This document shows positions 8,368 through 17,694 of a DNA stretch of 64,000 nt, piece by piece. This DNA is from Methanosarcina sp. KYL-1 (GTDB lineage Archaea; Halobacteriota; Methanosarcinia; Methanosarcinales; Methanosarcinaceae). Location: assembly GCF_024372725.1 (NCBI RefSeq), contig NZ_VOUA01000012.1:31619-95618 (forward strand), given 5' to 3'. The position numbers and the translations under genes were made by a program. Every line of letters starts with the position of its first letter. The first letter of the stretch is position 1. The notes beneath the pieces are model-generated. The model saw only the letters and a program-made list of their open reading frames with translations. It did not search any database and was not told where the DNA came from.

Positions 8368-10083
8368 TCAGGCAAGTGTGCAGCAGTCATCTGTCACATA
8401 CATCCAGTACCCTTTGTACGGATATACGGGGAAGAGATCCACTGTCATATGGGTCTCATCGTAACATGTGTCACTGCACCCGTTTTTGTAACCGGTGTAC
8501 TGGTAGTCCCAGTATCCATTATCACATACCCATGGGCCCACAACCTTTGAGTAGTAGCCTTCAACGGTTACAAACGCACAGTTTGCATATTGAGTGCTTG
8601 TTTCGGGAGAACCGACAGCATTCCAGCCAGGATACAACTTGAGTGCCGGAAGGACGTTATTTGTCTGCTTCCTGACGAGTTTTTCTGCCGGGATACAGCA
8701 GTCTTCCTTGGCATAAATCCAGTACCCTTTCAAAGGTTCCCAGTTCATACTCAGTGAGTGCACCCATTTATCGGCAGTGCAAGTTGCAGATGCGTCATAG
8801 TACTGGACACACGTAACAACATCAGATAAACCGCAGAGGACATCTTTAAAGGCCGGTTTCTCCAGTGTATACGGGATGGATACGAAGTTCCAGCCAGCAG
8901 TGAGACATAGGCCGTCGGGAAGCACTACTTCTGCTACATTGATCTGTGTGTCACAGTCGATTGCTGCAGGTTCAGACATCCCTTCCATCATGAACTCGCC
9001 GTCAAAGGTGTACGTTCCACAAGCTTCTTCAGGAATCTCTACGGTGTAGGTGTATGTCGTGTCTGCTGCACCGCTTGTGATTACCCACTTGACGTGCCCC
9101 GGTTCACAGTTGTAGTCCCCACTACCGCTTGCACCGGTTATTGTCCATCCTGCAGGAACAACCTCGTCAATGGCGTAGTATGTGGCAGAGTCCACTGTCA
9201 CGTCCAGTTTGACGGTAATCGTCGAGCCGGGTGCCTGGTCTTCTTCGGGGAGGTCCCTGCACACATTGCTGTCGTCTCCTCCGGTGACATCATCTGCAAC
9301 ATTGACCTGTGTGTCACAGTCGATTGCTGCAGGGTCTGCCATCCCCTCCATCATAAATTCGCCGTTAAAGGTATATGCTCCGCTGGCATCTTCGGGAATC
9401 TCTACGGTGTAGGTGTATGTCGTGTCTGCTGCACCGCTTGTGATTACCCACTTGACGTGCCCCGGATCTTTGGTGTAGTCCCCGCTGCCACTTGCACCGG
9501 TTACTGTCCAGCCTTCAGGAACTTCCTCGTCAATGGCGTAGTATGTGGCAGAGTCCACTGTCACGTCCAGTTTGACGGTAATCGTCGAGCCGGGTGCCTG
9601 GTCTTCTTCGGGGAGGTCCCTGCACACATTGCTGCAGTCGTCTCCTCCGGTGACATCATCTGCAACATTGACCTGTGTGTCACAGTCGATTGCTGCAGGG
9701 TCTGCCATCCCCTCCATCATAAATTCGCCGTTAAAGGTATATGCTCCGCTGGCATCTTCGGGAATCTCTACGGTGTAGGTGTATGTCGTGTCTGCTGCAC
9801 CGCTTGTGATTACCCACTTGACGTGCCCCGGATCTTTGGTGTAGTCCCCGCTGCCACTTGCACCGGTTACTGTCCAGCCTTCAGGAACTTCCTCGTCAAT
9901 GGCGTAGTATGTGGCAGAACCCACCGTTACACCCAGTGAGACGGTAATCGTTGAACCTGGTGCCAGATCACCCGATGGAAGATCCCTGCAGACATTAGAG
10001 GAACCTGTAGCTGATGCCCCCAAAGGTAATGCCGCTAAAAGCAGCATTGCTACAATTCCAATCGTCATAATTGCTTTATTCAT
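8368..10083 (-). CDS. secreted protein with three tandem beta-type domains
   Basis: A 571-residue exported protein with a signal peptide (residues 1-25, ending GASA). Three repeats of about 120 residues follow, each starting SNVCRDLP and containing GSTITV, SATYYAIDE, GHVKWVITSGAADTTYTYTV and CDTQ(V/I)NVA. The first two are almost identical in amino acids and DNA. The C-terminal 180 residues hold two further related units with GWN near the start and GYW(I/M)Y plus a CC pair at the end. Cysteines are plentiful, which suggests disulfides outside the cell. There is no membrane anchor. It lies 64 bp after the 816-residue protein gene and is probably co-transcribed. An S-layer or adhesion-type role is a guess. 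Confidence 0.75.
   Translation of the reverse strand: MNKAIMTIGIVAMLLLAALPLGASATGSSNVCRDLPSGDLAPGSTITVSLGVTVGSATYYAIDEEVPEGWTVTGASGSGDYTKDPGHVKWVITSGAADTTYTYTVEIPEDASGAYTFNGEFMMEGMADPAAIDCDTQVNVADDVTGGDDCSNVCRDLPEEDQAPGSTITVKLDVTVDSATYYAIDEEVPEGWTVTGASGSGDYTKDPGHVKWVITSGAADTTYTYTVEIPEDASGAYTFNGEFMMEGMADPAAIDCDTQVNVADDVTGGDDSNVCRDLPEEDQAPGSTITVKLDVTVDSATYYAIDEVVPAGWTITGASGSGDYNCEPGHVKWVITSGAADTTYTYTVEIPEEACGTYTFDGEFMMEGMSEPAAIDCDTQINVAEVVLPDGLCLTAGWNFVSIPYTLEKPAFKDVLCGLSDVVTCVQYYDASATCTADKWVHSLSMNWEPLKGYWIYAKEDCCIPAEKLVRKQTNNVLPALKLYPGWNAVGSPETSTQYANCAFVTVEGYYSKVVGPWVCDNGYWDYQYTGYKNGCSDTCYDETHMTVDLFPVYPYKGYWMYVTDDCCTLA
9187..9912 (-). repeat. 363-bp tandem duplication within the surface gene
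   Basis: Two adjacent units of about 363 bp (boundary near 9550) encode repeat domains 1 and 2 of the secreted protein and look nearly identical in DNA. Visible differences are a 3-bp CAG addition near 9632 and sequence drift at the outer ends. The third domain (about 8940-9186) is clearly more diverged, so the duplication is recent or kept uniform by recombination. Confidence 0.85.
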
Positions 10084-10147
10084 AATCTTTCCCCCAAGTA
10101 AGTGTAGCTGAGAGGCAGATTAGTGCCTCTCAGGTGGCATTTGGTTC

Positions 10148-12598
10148 TCAACAATACGGAGTCCCTGCTTTCCAGTAACAGATGACTTCCATCATGTCTT
10201 CCATCGACAGGGATCCTGCTTTCCAGTCTCCGATTGCGTCCATCATTTCATCGATCTGTATTATGCAGTCCTCGTTTGCATCGTACGGGTTGTATTCAGG
10301 TTCCACTGGTGGCTCCTGCGGGTCTTCATCAATATATTCCGGCGGAACGAACAGCCTGAAGTCACCTGCTGTTACAAATCCGGCATGCATGATGTCCTGA
10401 CATTCGGTGATCTGCTTGAGGTACAGGATATCACTGCATGTCCAGTCACCGCTGCAGTCAACATCGAAGATTGAGATGTACCATTCCACAGGGTTGATTA
10501 TGCACATGCCTTCAGGGTCGGTGTTCTTGAAGAACTGCCAGCTAAGGTCCCTGTCTCCAATTTCGATCTGTGAAAATGCTTCACCGATAGAACCAGCAGG
10601 TCCGAACGGTCCGTCGACCACAGGTACCTGGGTGAGCCTGATGTCGCCGGGGCTTGGTCCTACGTCTTCAATTATCGGGAATGCATCCCAATCAATCATA
10701 TCGGTTTCAATGTACAGCGGGTCGGTCACATCATAGACATCGTTGTCATTCAGGTCTACGAAGAAGAGGTATCCGAATCCGAATTCTCCATCACAATATC
10801 CGGGCCCGAAGTTAAGGGCACGCTCAAGGTCCTCAGCGTGCTGGTCGAGTACCTTGGTGTTTGGCGGGTAAGTTGTATACTTGCAGACCGCTTCTGTCAA
10901 CCTGATGTCACCAATTGAAACTTCTCCATCACCGTCCATGTCAATGTATGCTGCCTCACCAACATCGAATTCATCATTGTCGTTCTTGTCAAAGAATCCG
11001 ATGTCAATACACAGATCATCATTCATTAATGGCCACCAGTAGAGAGCGTGTGTCACGTCGATGTCGCACATCGTGACTTTCGTGCCACAGTCGTACCATC
11101 CTTCTTCCTCGATTGCTTCAGGTGGGACGTAGATCCTGAGGTCACCGATGGTCACGAACTTGTTGTGTGGCAGTGCGTGGTTTTCATCAGTCTCTACCAT
11201 CTGCTGCAGGTACAGCTTGTCCACGCAGGTCCAATCCCCGCTGCAGTCGGAGTCAACATATCCGAGCAACTCCCATACGCATGCATTTTCACCATATGCA
11301 TTTGGCACTTCCTCAAGATACCAGCCTGCATCGTCATCATCTACAACTCCGGGTCCGGCAACCACAACAGACCACTGCATTCCAATATCGCCTGCCATGT
11401 AGGCTGGAGTGTCTATCACAGGAACCTGAGACAGCCTGATGTCGCCGTTTGATACGTAATCATTGTAGTCGAGGTCGATGTATATGGGGTCTACAAGTGA
11501 GTAACCGTAATTGGCATCAAAGTCATAGTAGTGGATGATGTCATTCTGATCCGGGAAGCACAGCTGGTGCCCGAGGTCGTAGTAGTCACATTCGGCTACC
11601 TTGGTGTTTGGTTCGTAGTGGTTGGATACGCTTGAAAGCCTGATGTCACCAACAGAAACTTCTCCATCCCCATCCATATCAAGATAGACCTCTACATCAT
11701 TGAATGTTCCAATCTGTGGAAGGTTTGCGTCTCCGTTGATAGACTCCTCCACACCAACACTATCGACCTCACCGAAAACCATGAGGGCGTAGGTGGCGTC
11801 AAAGTCGCCCTGAAGCACCTTGGTGCCGCATTCCGGTACACATTCGTCATCAAGCGGGATGTAAAGCCTGACGTCTCCGATTGTGGCGAAATAGTCAAAG
11901 TGGTGGTTGAGTTCATCGTGTGGCTGGTTCAGGTAGAGTTTGTCACCTGCGCTCCACTCGCCATCACAGTCGGAATCTACGAACCCTACGAGTTCGTCGA
12001 GGTATCCGCAACCTATGTAACAAAGGTCTTCAAACGGATCTATAGTGTCTTTATCCCCAAAGGCTACAACTGTCCACTTCTCACCAAATTCGCCGGCTTC
12101 ATAGATAAGTACACCATTTTCATTGTACACGTCAAGAGCCGGAGAAGCAGTTACCCTAATGTCACCAGGAGTGATTTCTGTGTCGCCATCCAGGTCAAAG
12201 TACACAGGATCTTCAATGTCAAAGCCGTCATCTTTGATGTCCAGGAAGCAAACTAACGGATACTCATCAAGGACCTCAACGATCTGGTCTCCTGCATCTC
12301 CGCCAATGTCATCAACGCCGACCATTGTGTTTGGCCCATAGTTGTTGTGATACCAGGTGATCCTGACATCTCCTTCCGATATGGCATAGTCGTACGGTGT
12401 AAGATCAATGTAATATGTACCATGATCGCTTAGCACGATTTCGGCCGGACAGTTTCTCTCAAGTGCAAATGTACTGTCCTGGTCACATTGCACAACTTTT
12501 GTGCCACAAGGTTCTATGCAGGCACAAGCCTGCACTGCAGCTACCGTGGACAATGCCAGGATAGCTACAATTAAGAACGCGCTTATTTTCCATCGCAT
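10148..12598 (-). CDS. secreted acidic protein with EF-hand-like repeats and dockerin-like end
   Basis: An 816-residue exported protein. The signal peptide ends near VAAVQACA. Three long repeats of about 250 residues follow, each opening with CGTKV and containing three GD(I/V/L/F)R motifs, nine in all. Several of these follow acidic calcium-loop sequences such as DMDGDGEVSVGDIRL and DLDGDTEITPGDIRV. DSDCSGDWTC-type loops recur once per repeat. The C-terminal 50 residues (DANEDCIIQIDEMMDAIGDW, then a second shorter half) look like a dockerin or paired EF-hand module. Calcium binding at the cell surface is inferred. It is the first gene of a three-gene minus-strand run. The family is not named here. 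Confidence 0.75.
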   Translation of the reverse strand: MRWKISAFLIVAILALSTVAAVQACACIEPCGTKVVQCDQDSTFALERNCPAEIVLSDHGTYYIDLTPYDYAISEGDVRITWYHNNYGPNTMVGVDDIGGDAGDQIVEVLDEYPLVCFLDIKDDGFDIEDPVYFDLDGDTEITPGDIRVTASPALDVYNENGVLIYEAGEFGEKWTVVAFGDKDTIDPFEDLCYIGCGYLDELVGFVDSDCDGEWSAGDKLYLNQPHDELNHHFDYFATIGDVRLYIPLDDECVPECGTKVLQGDFDATYALMVFGEVDSVGVEESINGDANLPQIGTFNDVEVYLDMDGDGEVSVGDIRLSSVSNHYEPNTKVAECDYYDLGHQLCFPDQNDIIHYYDFDANYGYSLVDPIYIDLDYNDYVSNGDIRLSQVPVIDTPAYMAGDIGMQWSVVVAGPGVVDDDDAGWYLEEVPNAYGENACVWELLGYVDSDCSGDWTCVDKLYLQQMVETDENHALPHNKFVTIGDLRIYVPPEAIEEEGWYDCGTKVTMCDIDVTHALYWWPLMNDDLCIDIGFFDKNDNDEFDVGEAAYIDMDGDGEVSIGDIRLTEAVCKYTTYPPNTKVLDQHAEDLERALNFGPGYCDGEFGFGYLFFVDLNDNDVYDVTDPLYIETDMIDWDAFPIIEDVGPSPGDIRLTQVPVVDGPFGPAGSIGEAFSQIEIGDRDLSWQFFKNTDPEGMCIINPVEWYISIFDVDCSGDWTCSDILYLKQITECQDIMHAGFVTAGDFRLFVPPEYIDEDPQEPPVEPEYNPYDANEDCIIQIDEMMDAIGDWKAGSLSMEDMMEVICYWKAGTPYC

Positions 12599-13669
12599 TT
12601 CTGTATCACCCTTATTTACTTGTGTAAATGAACCAGTCTCGCGAGGAATCGTGTTTTATCTCAGGAGGTGCTTCATGACATTATAGCCGACCTTCAATCG
12701 AATGCGAGATTAAAACTGCATTTTTCCCCATATCCCATTTTCATTCGCATGGATGGCAAAAGGCTATAATTAATAATTTTTCACAACAATACAGTATTCT
12801 TTAAGACATCAGACCCTCTAAGATGCCCCTCCGGCTTTCCGGAAGTTTGCAATCTTCAGATTTCATTTTGCATTGTTGCAGTACTTGAAGCCTCCAACTC
12901 CCAAACTATTCCCCTAGACAACTGCCAATATTTAGATAAAATGCACAGAATATATACCATTAAGAAATTTTAATAAGAATTATTCATTTGTATATTATCT
13001 TAAACTATATTTTTAAAAAAAGGTGTCTTTTTTGCCCGCCTGGGGAGTTTATAATAATATTTTTTTTAAATAAGTTATCTCCATTCACTTTATATTCGCT
13101 TTTATAGATTGACCCTTAATGTTGCTTATTTTTCTCTTTTTAACTCTAAAAATTTTATTGTATTTTAATTCGTGTGAAGTTTTCAACACGGATAAGGAAT
13201 TTAGATTCGAAGGTATTGCCTCTATTATAATCTCTATTATAATCTCTATATATCTCAACGAATATTTTTGTTTAAAAGTTAAAGGGCTATCCTCTTGTTT
13301 TTTAATATTCTGTTGAGGAGCTTTCCATCAGATTTCCACACAAAAACAAATATCAGGATGTATCTCCCAATTATGGTAACGCCTGTCTATATATAATCTA
13401 CAAATTAGTTTTTTTCAATAAGTTTTGTTTTCTTTTTTTCCGGGTTAACTAATAGGTTTTCAGCATGATGCGGCTGATTCTGAGGGGTCAATTTCATTTT
13501 GATTCTATACACTGACGCTTTTATGTCATACTGATACTGTTATATAGTAGGGAAAACTATAAACAAATTAGAATCTTTGTTTCATAAAATAAAATACGCT
13601 GGAAAGTATTTTGTGAAGCGTTGAATTCTTGCAAAGATATTTTTTACTCGTTGTGGGGGAGTGTCAGTA
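12599..13669. promoter_or_regulatory. 1-kb spacer between surface genes and wHTH gene
   Basis: AT-rich DNA between divergent genes. On the minus side an AT-rich box (TTATTAATTATA, near 12764-12775) could drive the surface-protein run with a leader of about 140 nt. A short tandem repeat of CTCTATTATAAT lies near 13221-13246. A small GC inverted repeat (CCGG-CTTT-CCGG) is near 12830. An open frame at 13119-13316 is compositionally poor and lacks a ribosome site, so no gene is called. Confidence 0.4.
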
Positions 13670-13897
13670 ATGAAAAGGAGGAGTAGGACCGATATTGCAG
13701 TTGATATCTTAAGGGTAGCGATGAACGGGGCCAAAAAAACACACATTGTGTATGAAGTAAACCTGAATTTTAATATCGCCCAGAAGTATCTGGAAATGCT
13801 AAAGGAAAAAGAACTAATTAAGCATGAAAATGGGCTTTTCATCACCACTGAAAAAGGAAAGGTTTTTCAGGAAATGGCTAAAGAACTCAAATTATGA
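13670..13897 (+). CDS. small winged-helix DNA-binding protein
   Basis: 75 residues matching the archaeal winged-helix type seen in HTH_45/SSO10a-like proteins. A basic start KRRSRTDIAVDILRVAMNGA forms helix 1. THIVYEVNLNFNIAQKYLEML is the helix-turn-helix. LFITTEKGKVFQE is the wing and closing helix. The start is set at ATG 13670 because GGGGGAG lies 8 nt before it; an in-frame GTG at 13661 overlaps that site. It stands alone, upstream of the flavoprotein gene. Targets are unknown. Confidence 0.8.
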   Translation: MKRRSRTDIAVDILRVAMNGAKKTHIVYEVNLNFNIAQKYLEMLKEKELIKHENGLFITTEKGKVFQEMAKELKL

Positions 13898-13918
13898 GTG
13901 AAGCCTTTCTTTAAATCA

Positions 13919-13972
13919 TCTTTTTTTCCATTGCTTTTTTCCATTGCTTTTTTCCATTGCTTTTTTCCTTCC
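13919..13972 (+). terminator. T-rich terminator with a 13-bp repeat
   Basis: Shortly after the wHTH stop come several runs of six or seven T, built from three copies of TTTTTTCCATTGC. Oligo-T runs after a stop are the usual archaeal termination signal. Confidence 0.5.
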
Positions 13973-14049
13973 TTTATTTCCCGCCGAAAGTCCTCTTGAA
14001 AAGGGCTTAATGTCCGAGAATAATGTTTCTTAACAATTGTGCCCTTCTG

Positions 14050-14059
14050 TATATATAAG
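14050..14059 (+). promoter_or_regulatory. TATA box of the flavoprotein gene
   Basis: TATATATAAG is centred about 28 nt before ATG 14082. That distance puts the transcription start at or next to the start codon, and no Shine-Dalgarno is visible, so the mRNA may be leaderless. Confidence 0.5.
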
Positions 14060-14081
14060 GGCAGTTCGGAATCTTATTATT

Positions 14082-14732
14082 ATGTCAATGAAGGCACTTT
14101 TTTTGAACTGCACGTTGAAAAAATCGCCTCAGGTTTCAAATACTCGTGCTCTTATCGATAAGGCGTCTTATCTCTTTAAAGAACTGGGTGTTGAAAGTGA
14201 AGTAATAAGGGTTGTTGATTACAGGGTGGCTTTCGGGATTTCTTCAGATGAAGGGGAAGGGGACGAGTGGCCCTCAATCCTTGAAAAAATAAAAGCTTGC
14301 GACATTCTTGTCATTGCGTCTCCCATCTGGTTCGGGGTCCGCTCTTCGGTTGCCCAGATGGTTATTGAACGGCTGGACGGCACATATGCGGAAGGAGACC
14401 CCGTGACCGGACAGTACCCCCTTTACGGCAAGGTGGGAGGAGTCATGGTAACCGGGAATGAAGATGGGGCACACAACGTCTCTGCAAATACCCTCTTTAA
14501 CCTGACGCACCTGGGCTGCACTGTTCCTCCTAATGTGGACAGCTACTGGGTGGGTGATGCCGGTCCCGGGCCAAGCTACATAGAAGCAGGGGGGGATAGG
14601 CACCTTTATACCAATCGGACGGTGCGGTATATGGTACACAATCTGGTATATTTTGCAAAGCTTCTCAAAGAACACCCGATTCCTACCAACCTGAAACAAC
14701 TCGACGAGGAGGCCAGTAAGGTCAGCGACTGA
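14082..14732 (+). CDS. flavodoxin-like NAD(P)H-dependent FMN reductase
   Basis: A 216-residue protein of the NADPH-dependent FMN reductase / flavodoxin fold. The N-terminus KALFLNCTLKKSPQVSNTRA forms the FMN phosphate loop. The central DILVIASPIWFGVRSSVAQMV is the flavin-contact region, and GKVGGVMVTGNEDGAHNVSA follows. It lacks the CxxCxxC cluster motif of the iron-sulfur flavoproteins common in methanogens, so it should be a plain flavoprotein. ATG 14082 and ATG 14088 are both possible; the first fits the TATA spacing. The gene is separate from cdc48 (63-bp gap). The electron partner is unknown. Confidence 0.82.
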   Translation: MSMKALFLNCTLKKSPQVSNTRALIDKASYLFKELGVESEVIRVVDYRVAFGISSDEGEGDEWPSILEKIKACDILVIASPIWFGVRSSVAQMVIERLDGTYAEGDPVTGQYPLYGKVGGVMVTGNEDGAHNVSANTLFNLTHLGCTVPPNVDSYWVGDAGPGPSYIEAGGDRHLYTNRTVRYMVHNLVYFAKLLKEHPIPTNLKQLDEEASKVSD

Positions 14733-14795
14733 AAGGGACAAACCTGGAATACAGAAAAGCTGAAAACTGTTCATTATTTGAGATGGGGGTATTAT

Positions 14796-17090
14796 TTGAC
14801 TGAAGGGGACGAAAAGGAAATCAAACTGAAAGTTGCGGAAGCCGACCAGCGGGATGTAGGAAAAGGAATTGTCCGGATCGACGAAACCTTCAGGGAAAAG
14901 CTGGGCTTAAAGCCTTTCGATATTGTGGAAATCCGGGGAGGGAAGACTACATCGGCTCTTATAGGGCGCCCGTATCCGAGTGATGCAGGCCTTGACATCA
15001 TCCGTATGGACGGGCTTATCCGCACGAACGCTAAGACAAGCATAGGGGAGTATGTGGAAATTCGAAAGGCCGAGTGGAAAGAGGCAAAGCATGTGACCCT
15101 GGCTCCTGTTACCCGGGGGATGCAGATATACGCTCCCAGCGAGACCCTCAGGGCAGTCTTTATGAACCGCACGGTTTCTAAAGGGGACTTCATTTCCACA
15201 ACAAGCTTGCGGAAGTCCAGAGACATGGACACTTTCAGCAAGGGACTCATGTTTGAGGACTTTTTCCAGGACTTTTTCGGTCAGGGTTTTGGGCCTTCCT
15301 TCGGGCTTGGGGAGATCAAGCTGCAGGTGGTCTCGACTTCTCCGCCGGGAATCGTGAAGATCACGGACCTGACCGAGATAGAACTCCTGCCTGAAGCCGT
15401 GGAAATTCCTCCTGAACAAACAATTCCCACGGTCATGTACGAAGATCTTGGCGGGATCAAGGACGCCATTTCCAAGGTAAGGGAGATGATCGAGCTTCCT
15501 CTGAAGCATCCGGAACTCTTTGACAGGCTCGGGATCGATGCCCCCAAAGGAGTGCTGCTCCACGGCCCTCCCGGGACGGGCAAGACCATGCTTGCAAAGG
15601 CGGTTGCAAACGAGTCTGACGCCTACTTTATTTCCATCAACGGCCCGGAAATCATGTCCAAGTATTACGGGGAATCCGAAAAGGCTATCCGGGACATTTT
15701 CGATGAGGCTGAAAAGAACGCCCCTGCCATCATCTTCCTGGACGAAATAGATTCCATTGCCCCAAAAAGAGCCGAGGTTACGGGGGAAGTGGAACGTCGG
15801 GTGGTAGCTCAGCTCCTTTCCCTTATGGACGGGCTCAAGAGCCGAAAGAACGTAATAGTGATCGGAGCTACCAACCGCCCGGAAGCCCTCGACCTGGCGC
15901 TTCGCCGGCCTGGAAGGTTTGATAGGGAAATCGAACTCCGGGTCCCGGACACCGAGGGTAGGCTTGAGATTTTCCAGATCCATACCCGGGGCATGCCCCT
16001 TACCGAGGACGTGAACCTCAGGAGCTTCGCCCAGATTACCTATGGGTTCGTGGGAGCCGACATCGCTGCCCTCTGCCGGGAAGCAGCAATGAGCGCTCTC
16101 CGGCGGATACTTCCCAGAATCAATCTCAAAGAGCCTGAAATTCCAAAGGAGATCCTGGACTCCCTGCAGGTCACAAGGGCTGACTTCGAAGAAGCTATGA
16201 AAGATGTGCAGCCTTCGGCCATAAGGGAAATCCTTATCGAAATCCCCAATGTCACCTGGGATGATGTGGGAGGGCTCGAAGACGTAAAGTGCCTCTTAAA
16301 AGAAGCCGTGGAATGGCCGCTTAAAAATCCCGAGTCCTACCGTAACATCGGAGTAGAAGCTCCAAAAGGCGTGCTCCTCTACGGCCCTCCGGGGACAGGC
16401 AAGACCCTGATTGCAAAAGCTATTGCCCATGAGTCCGATGCCAACTTCATAACAGCCAAAGGCAGCGACCTCCTCTCCAAGTGGTATGGGGAATCCGAAA
16501 AGCGGATCGCTGAAGTCTTCATGCGGGCAAGGCAGGTTGCCCCTTCCATCATTTTCTTAGACGAGCTCGACTCCCTTGCTCCCATCCGCGGGATTTCGGC
16601 AGGAGAGCCACAGGTCACTGCCAGGATCCTAAACCAGCTCCTTTCCGAGATGGACGGGCTTGAGGAACTCCGCAGTGTTGTGGTGCTCGGGGCCACAAAC
16701 CGCCCGGACATCATCGACCCTGCCTTGATCCGGCCCGGACGCTTTGACGAACTCATCCTTGTTCCGATCCCGGATGAGAAAGCCCGGAGGGAAATTTTCA
16801 AGGTGCACATAAAGAAGATGGCCCTGGCAAAGGACGTGGATATCGAGAAACTGGTTTCGATTACGGACAAGTATACGGGCGCCGATATCGCAGCCGTGTG
16901 CAAAAAAGCGGGCAGGTATGCGCTCAGGGAAGACCTCCACGCGAAAAACGTCCAGCAGAAACACTTCCTGAAGGCAATCGAAGACACAGGACCCTCGGTA
17001 ACTCCGGACACCATGAAATACTATGAAGCAATCAAAGGAGAGCTAAGGACCAAAAAGTCAAAAGAAATCGAAAGCCCCTCTTATGTTTGA
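14796..17090 (+). CDS. cdc48: Cdc48/VCP-type AAA ATPase
   Basis: A 764-residue archaeal Cdc48 (VAT) that unfolds proteins, probably feeding the proteasome. The N-domain double-psi barrel starts KLKVAEADQRDVGKGIVRID. An insert rich in Phe and Gly (DFFQDFFGQGFGPSFGLG) lies around residues 150-170. Two AAA domains follow, with GPPGTGKT near residues 257 and 530, Walker B IIFLDEIDS and IIFLDELDS, and the arginine-finger regions RRPGRFDRE and IRPGRFDE. The start is taken as TTG 14796 because GGGGGT lies 6 nt upstream and the family N-terminus begins there. No proteasome genes are in the window. Confidence 0.95.
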   Translation: MTEGDEKEIKLKVAEADQRDVGKGIVRIDETFREKLGLKPFDIVEIRGGKTTSALIGRPYPSDAGLDIIRMDGLIRTNAKTSIGEYVEIRKAEWKEAKHVTLAPVTRGMQIYAPSETLRAVFMNRTVSKGDFISTTSLRKSRDMDTFSKGLMFEDFFQDFFGQGFGPSFGLGEIKLQVVSTSPPGIVKITDLTEIELLPEAVEIPPEQTIPTVMYEDLGGIKDAISKVREMIELPLKHPELFDRLGIDAPKGVLLHGPPGTGKTMLAKAVANESDAYFISINGPEIMSKYYGESEKAIRDIFDEAEKNAPAIIFLDEIDSIAPKRAEVTGEVERRVVAQLLSLMDGLKSRKNVIVIGATNRPEALDLALRRPGRFDREIELRVPDTEGRLEIFQIHTRGMPLTEDVNLRSFAQITYGFVGADIAALCREAAMSALRRILPRINLKEPEIPKEILDSLQVTRADFEEAMKDVQPSAIREILIEIPNVTWDDVGGLEDVKCLLKEAVEWPLKNPESYRNIGVEAPKGVLLYGPPGTGKTLIAKAIAHESDANFITAKGSDLLSKWYGESEKRIAEVFMRARQVAPSIIFLDELDSLAPIRGISAGEPQVTARILNQLLSEMDGLEELRSVVVLGATNRPDIIDPALIRPGRFDELILVPIPDEKARREIFKVHIKKMALAKDVDIEKLVSITDKYTGADIAAVCKKAGRYALREDLHAKNVQQKHFLKAIEDTGPSVTPDTMKYYEAIKGELRTKKSKEIESPSYV

Positions 17091-17694
17091 ATAATTCTTC
17101 CTGCTGGGTGGAAGTTTTATTTCTTCTTTCCTTCTTTCCTTACTTTTCCTTTTCTTTTCCTTTCCCCTTACTTTTCCTTTTCTTTTCCTTTCCCCTTACT
17201 TTTCCTTTTCTTTTCCCCTTACTTTTCCTTTTCTTTTCCTTTCCCCTTACTTTTCCTTTTCTTTTCCTTTCCCCTTACTTTTCCTTTTCTTTTCCTTTCC
17301 CCTTACTTTTCCTTTTCTTTTCCCTTACTTTTCCTTTTCTTTTCCCTTACTTTTCCTTTTCTTTTCCCTTACTTTTCCTTTTCTTTTCCTTTCCCCTTAC
17401 TTTTCCCTTACTTTTTCTATTTTTTCCTTATTCTTCCTTCTTCTTGTCTATTTTTTCCTTTCTTTTCCAACACTTTTTTTGCTTTTTAGCATTTGCAGGT
17501 TCTCTTCAATCGCTTCTTCTAATCGATTCTTTTTTAAGTCCGGTCCTCTCCTGAAACCTATTATTTTTCCAATAATATATTTGGCCGGGATTTTCTAAAA
17601 AATGCCCTTCTGTCATAAAAATCATTTATATACAAACTCTACAAATAATGTTAACCAATCACATTAAATACAATAATTACTATCGGTAATATGT
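17091..17694. other. spacer cdc48 to HTH-CBS gene
   Basis: 604 bp. The first 400 bp are almost purely pyrimidine on the plus strand (separate repeat entry). The rest is AT-rich, with a TATA-like TTATATACAAA near 17626-17636 that would give the HTH-CBS gene a leader of about 35-40 nt. Confidence 0.55.
17142..17420 (+). repeat. polypyrimidine tandem repeat
   Basis: About 280 bp made of head-to-tail units of TTTTCCTTTTCTTTTC followed by variable endings (CTTTCCCCTTAC, CCCTTAC or CCTTAC), giving mixed 21-28 bp units, a dozen or so copies. The plus strand has almost no purines except the A of each TTAC. It follows the cdc48 stop directly, so its T-runs would act as repeated terminators. The purine/pyrimidine asymmetry also allows triplex DNA. 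Confidence 0.85.

Noticed and set aside
9094..9939. Long plus-strand open frame across the beta-domain gene
   Set aside because: It repeats exactly with the 363-bp duplication of the minus-strand gene and has no own signals.
13119..13316. 65-codon frame in the spacer before the wHTH gene
   Set aside because: Rich in Ile/Phe/Leu from AT-rich DNA, includes a CTCTATTATAAT repeat, and lacks a ribosome site.
14907..15983. Minus-strand open frame of 358 codons inside cdc48
   Set aside because: Shadow of the strongly biased cdc48 codon use; no family resemblance.
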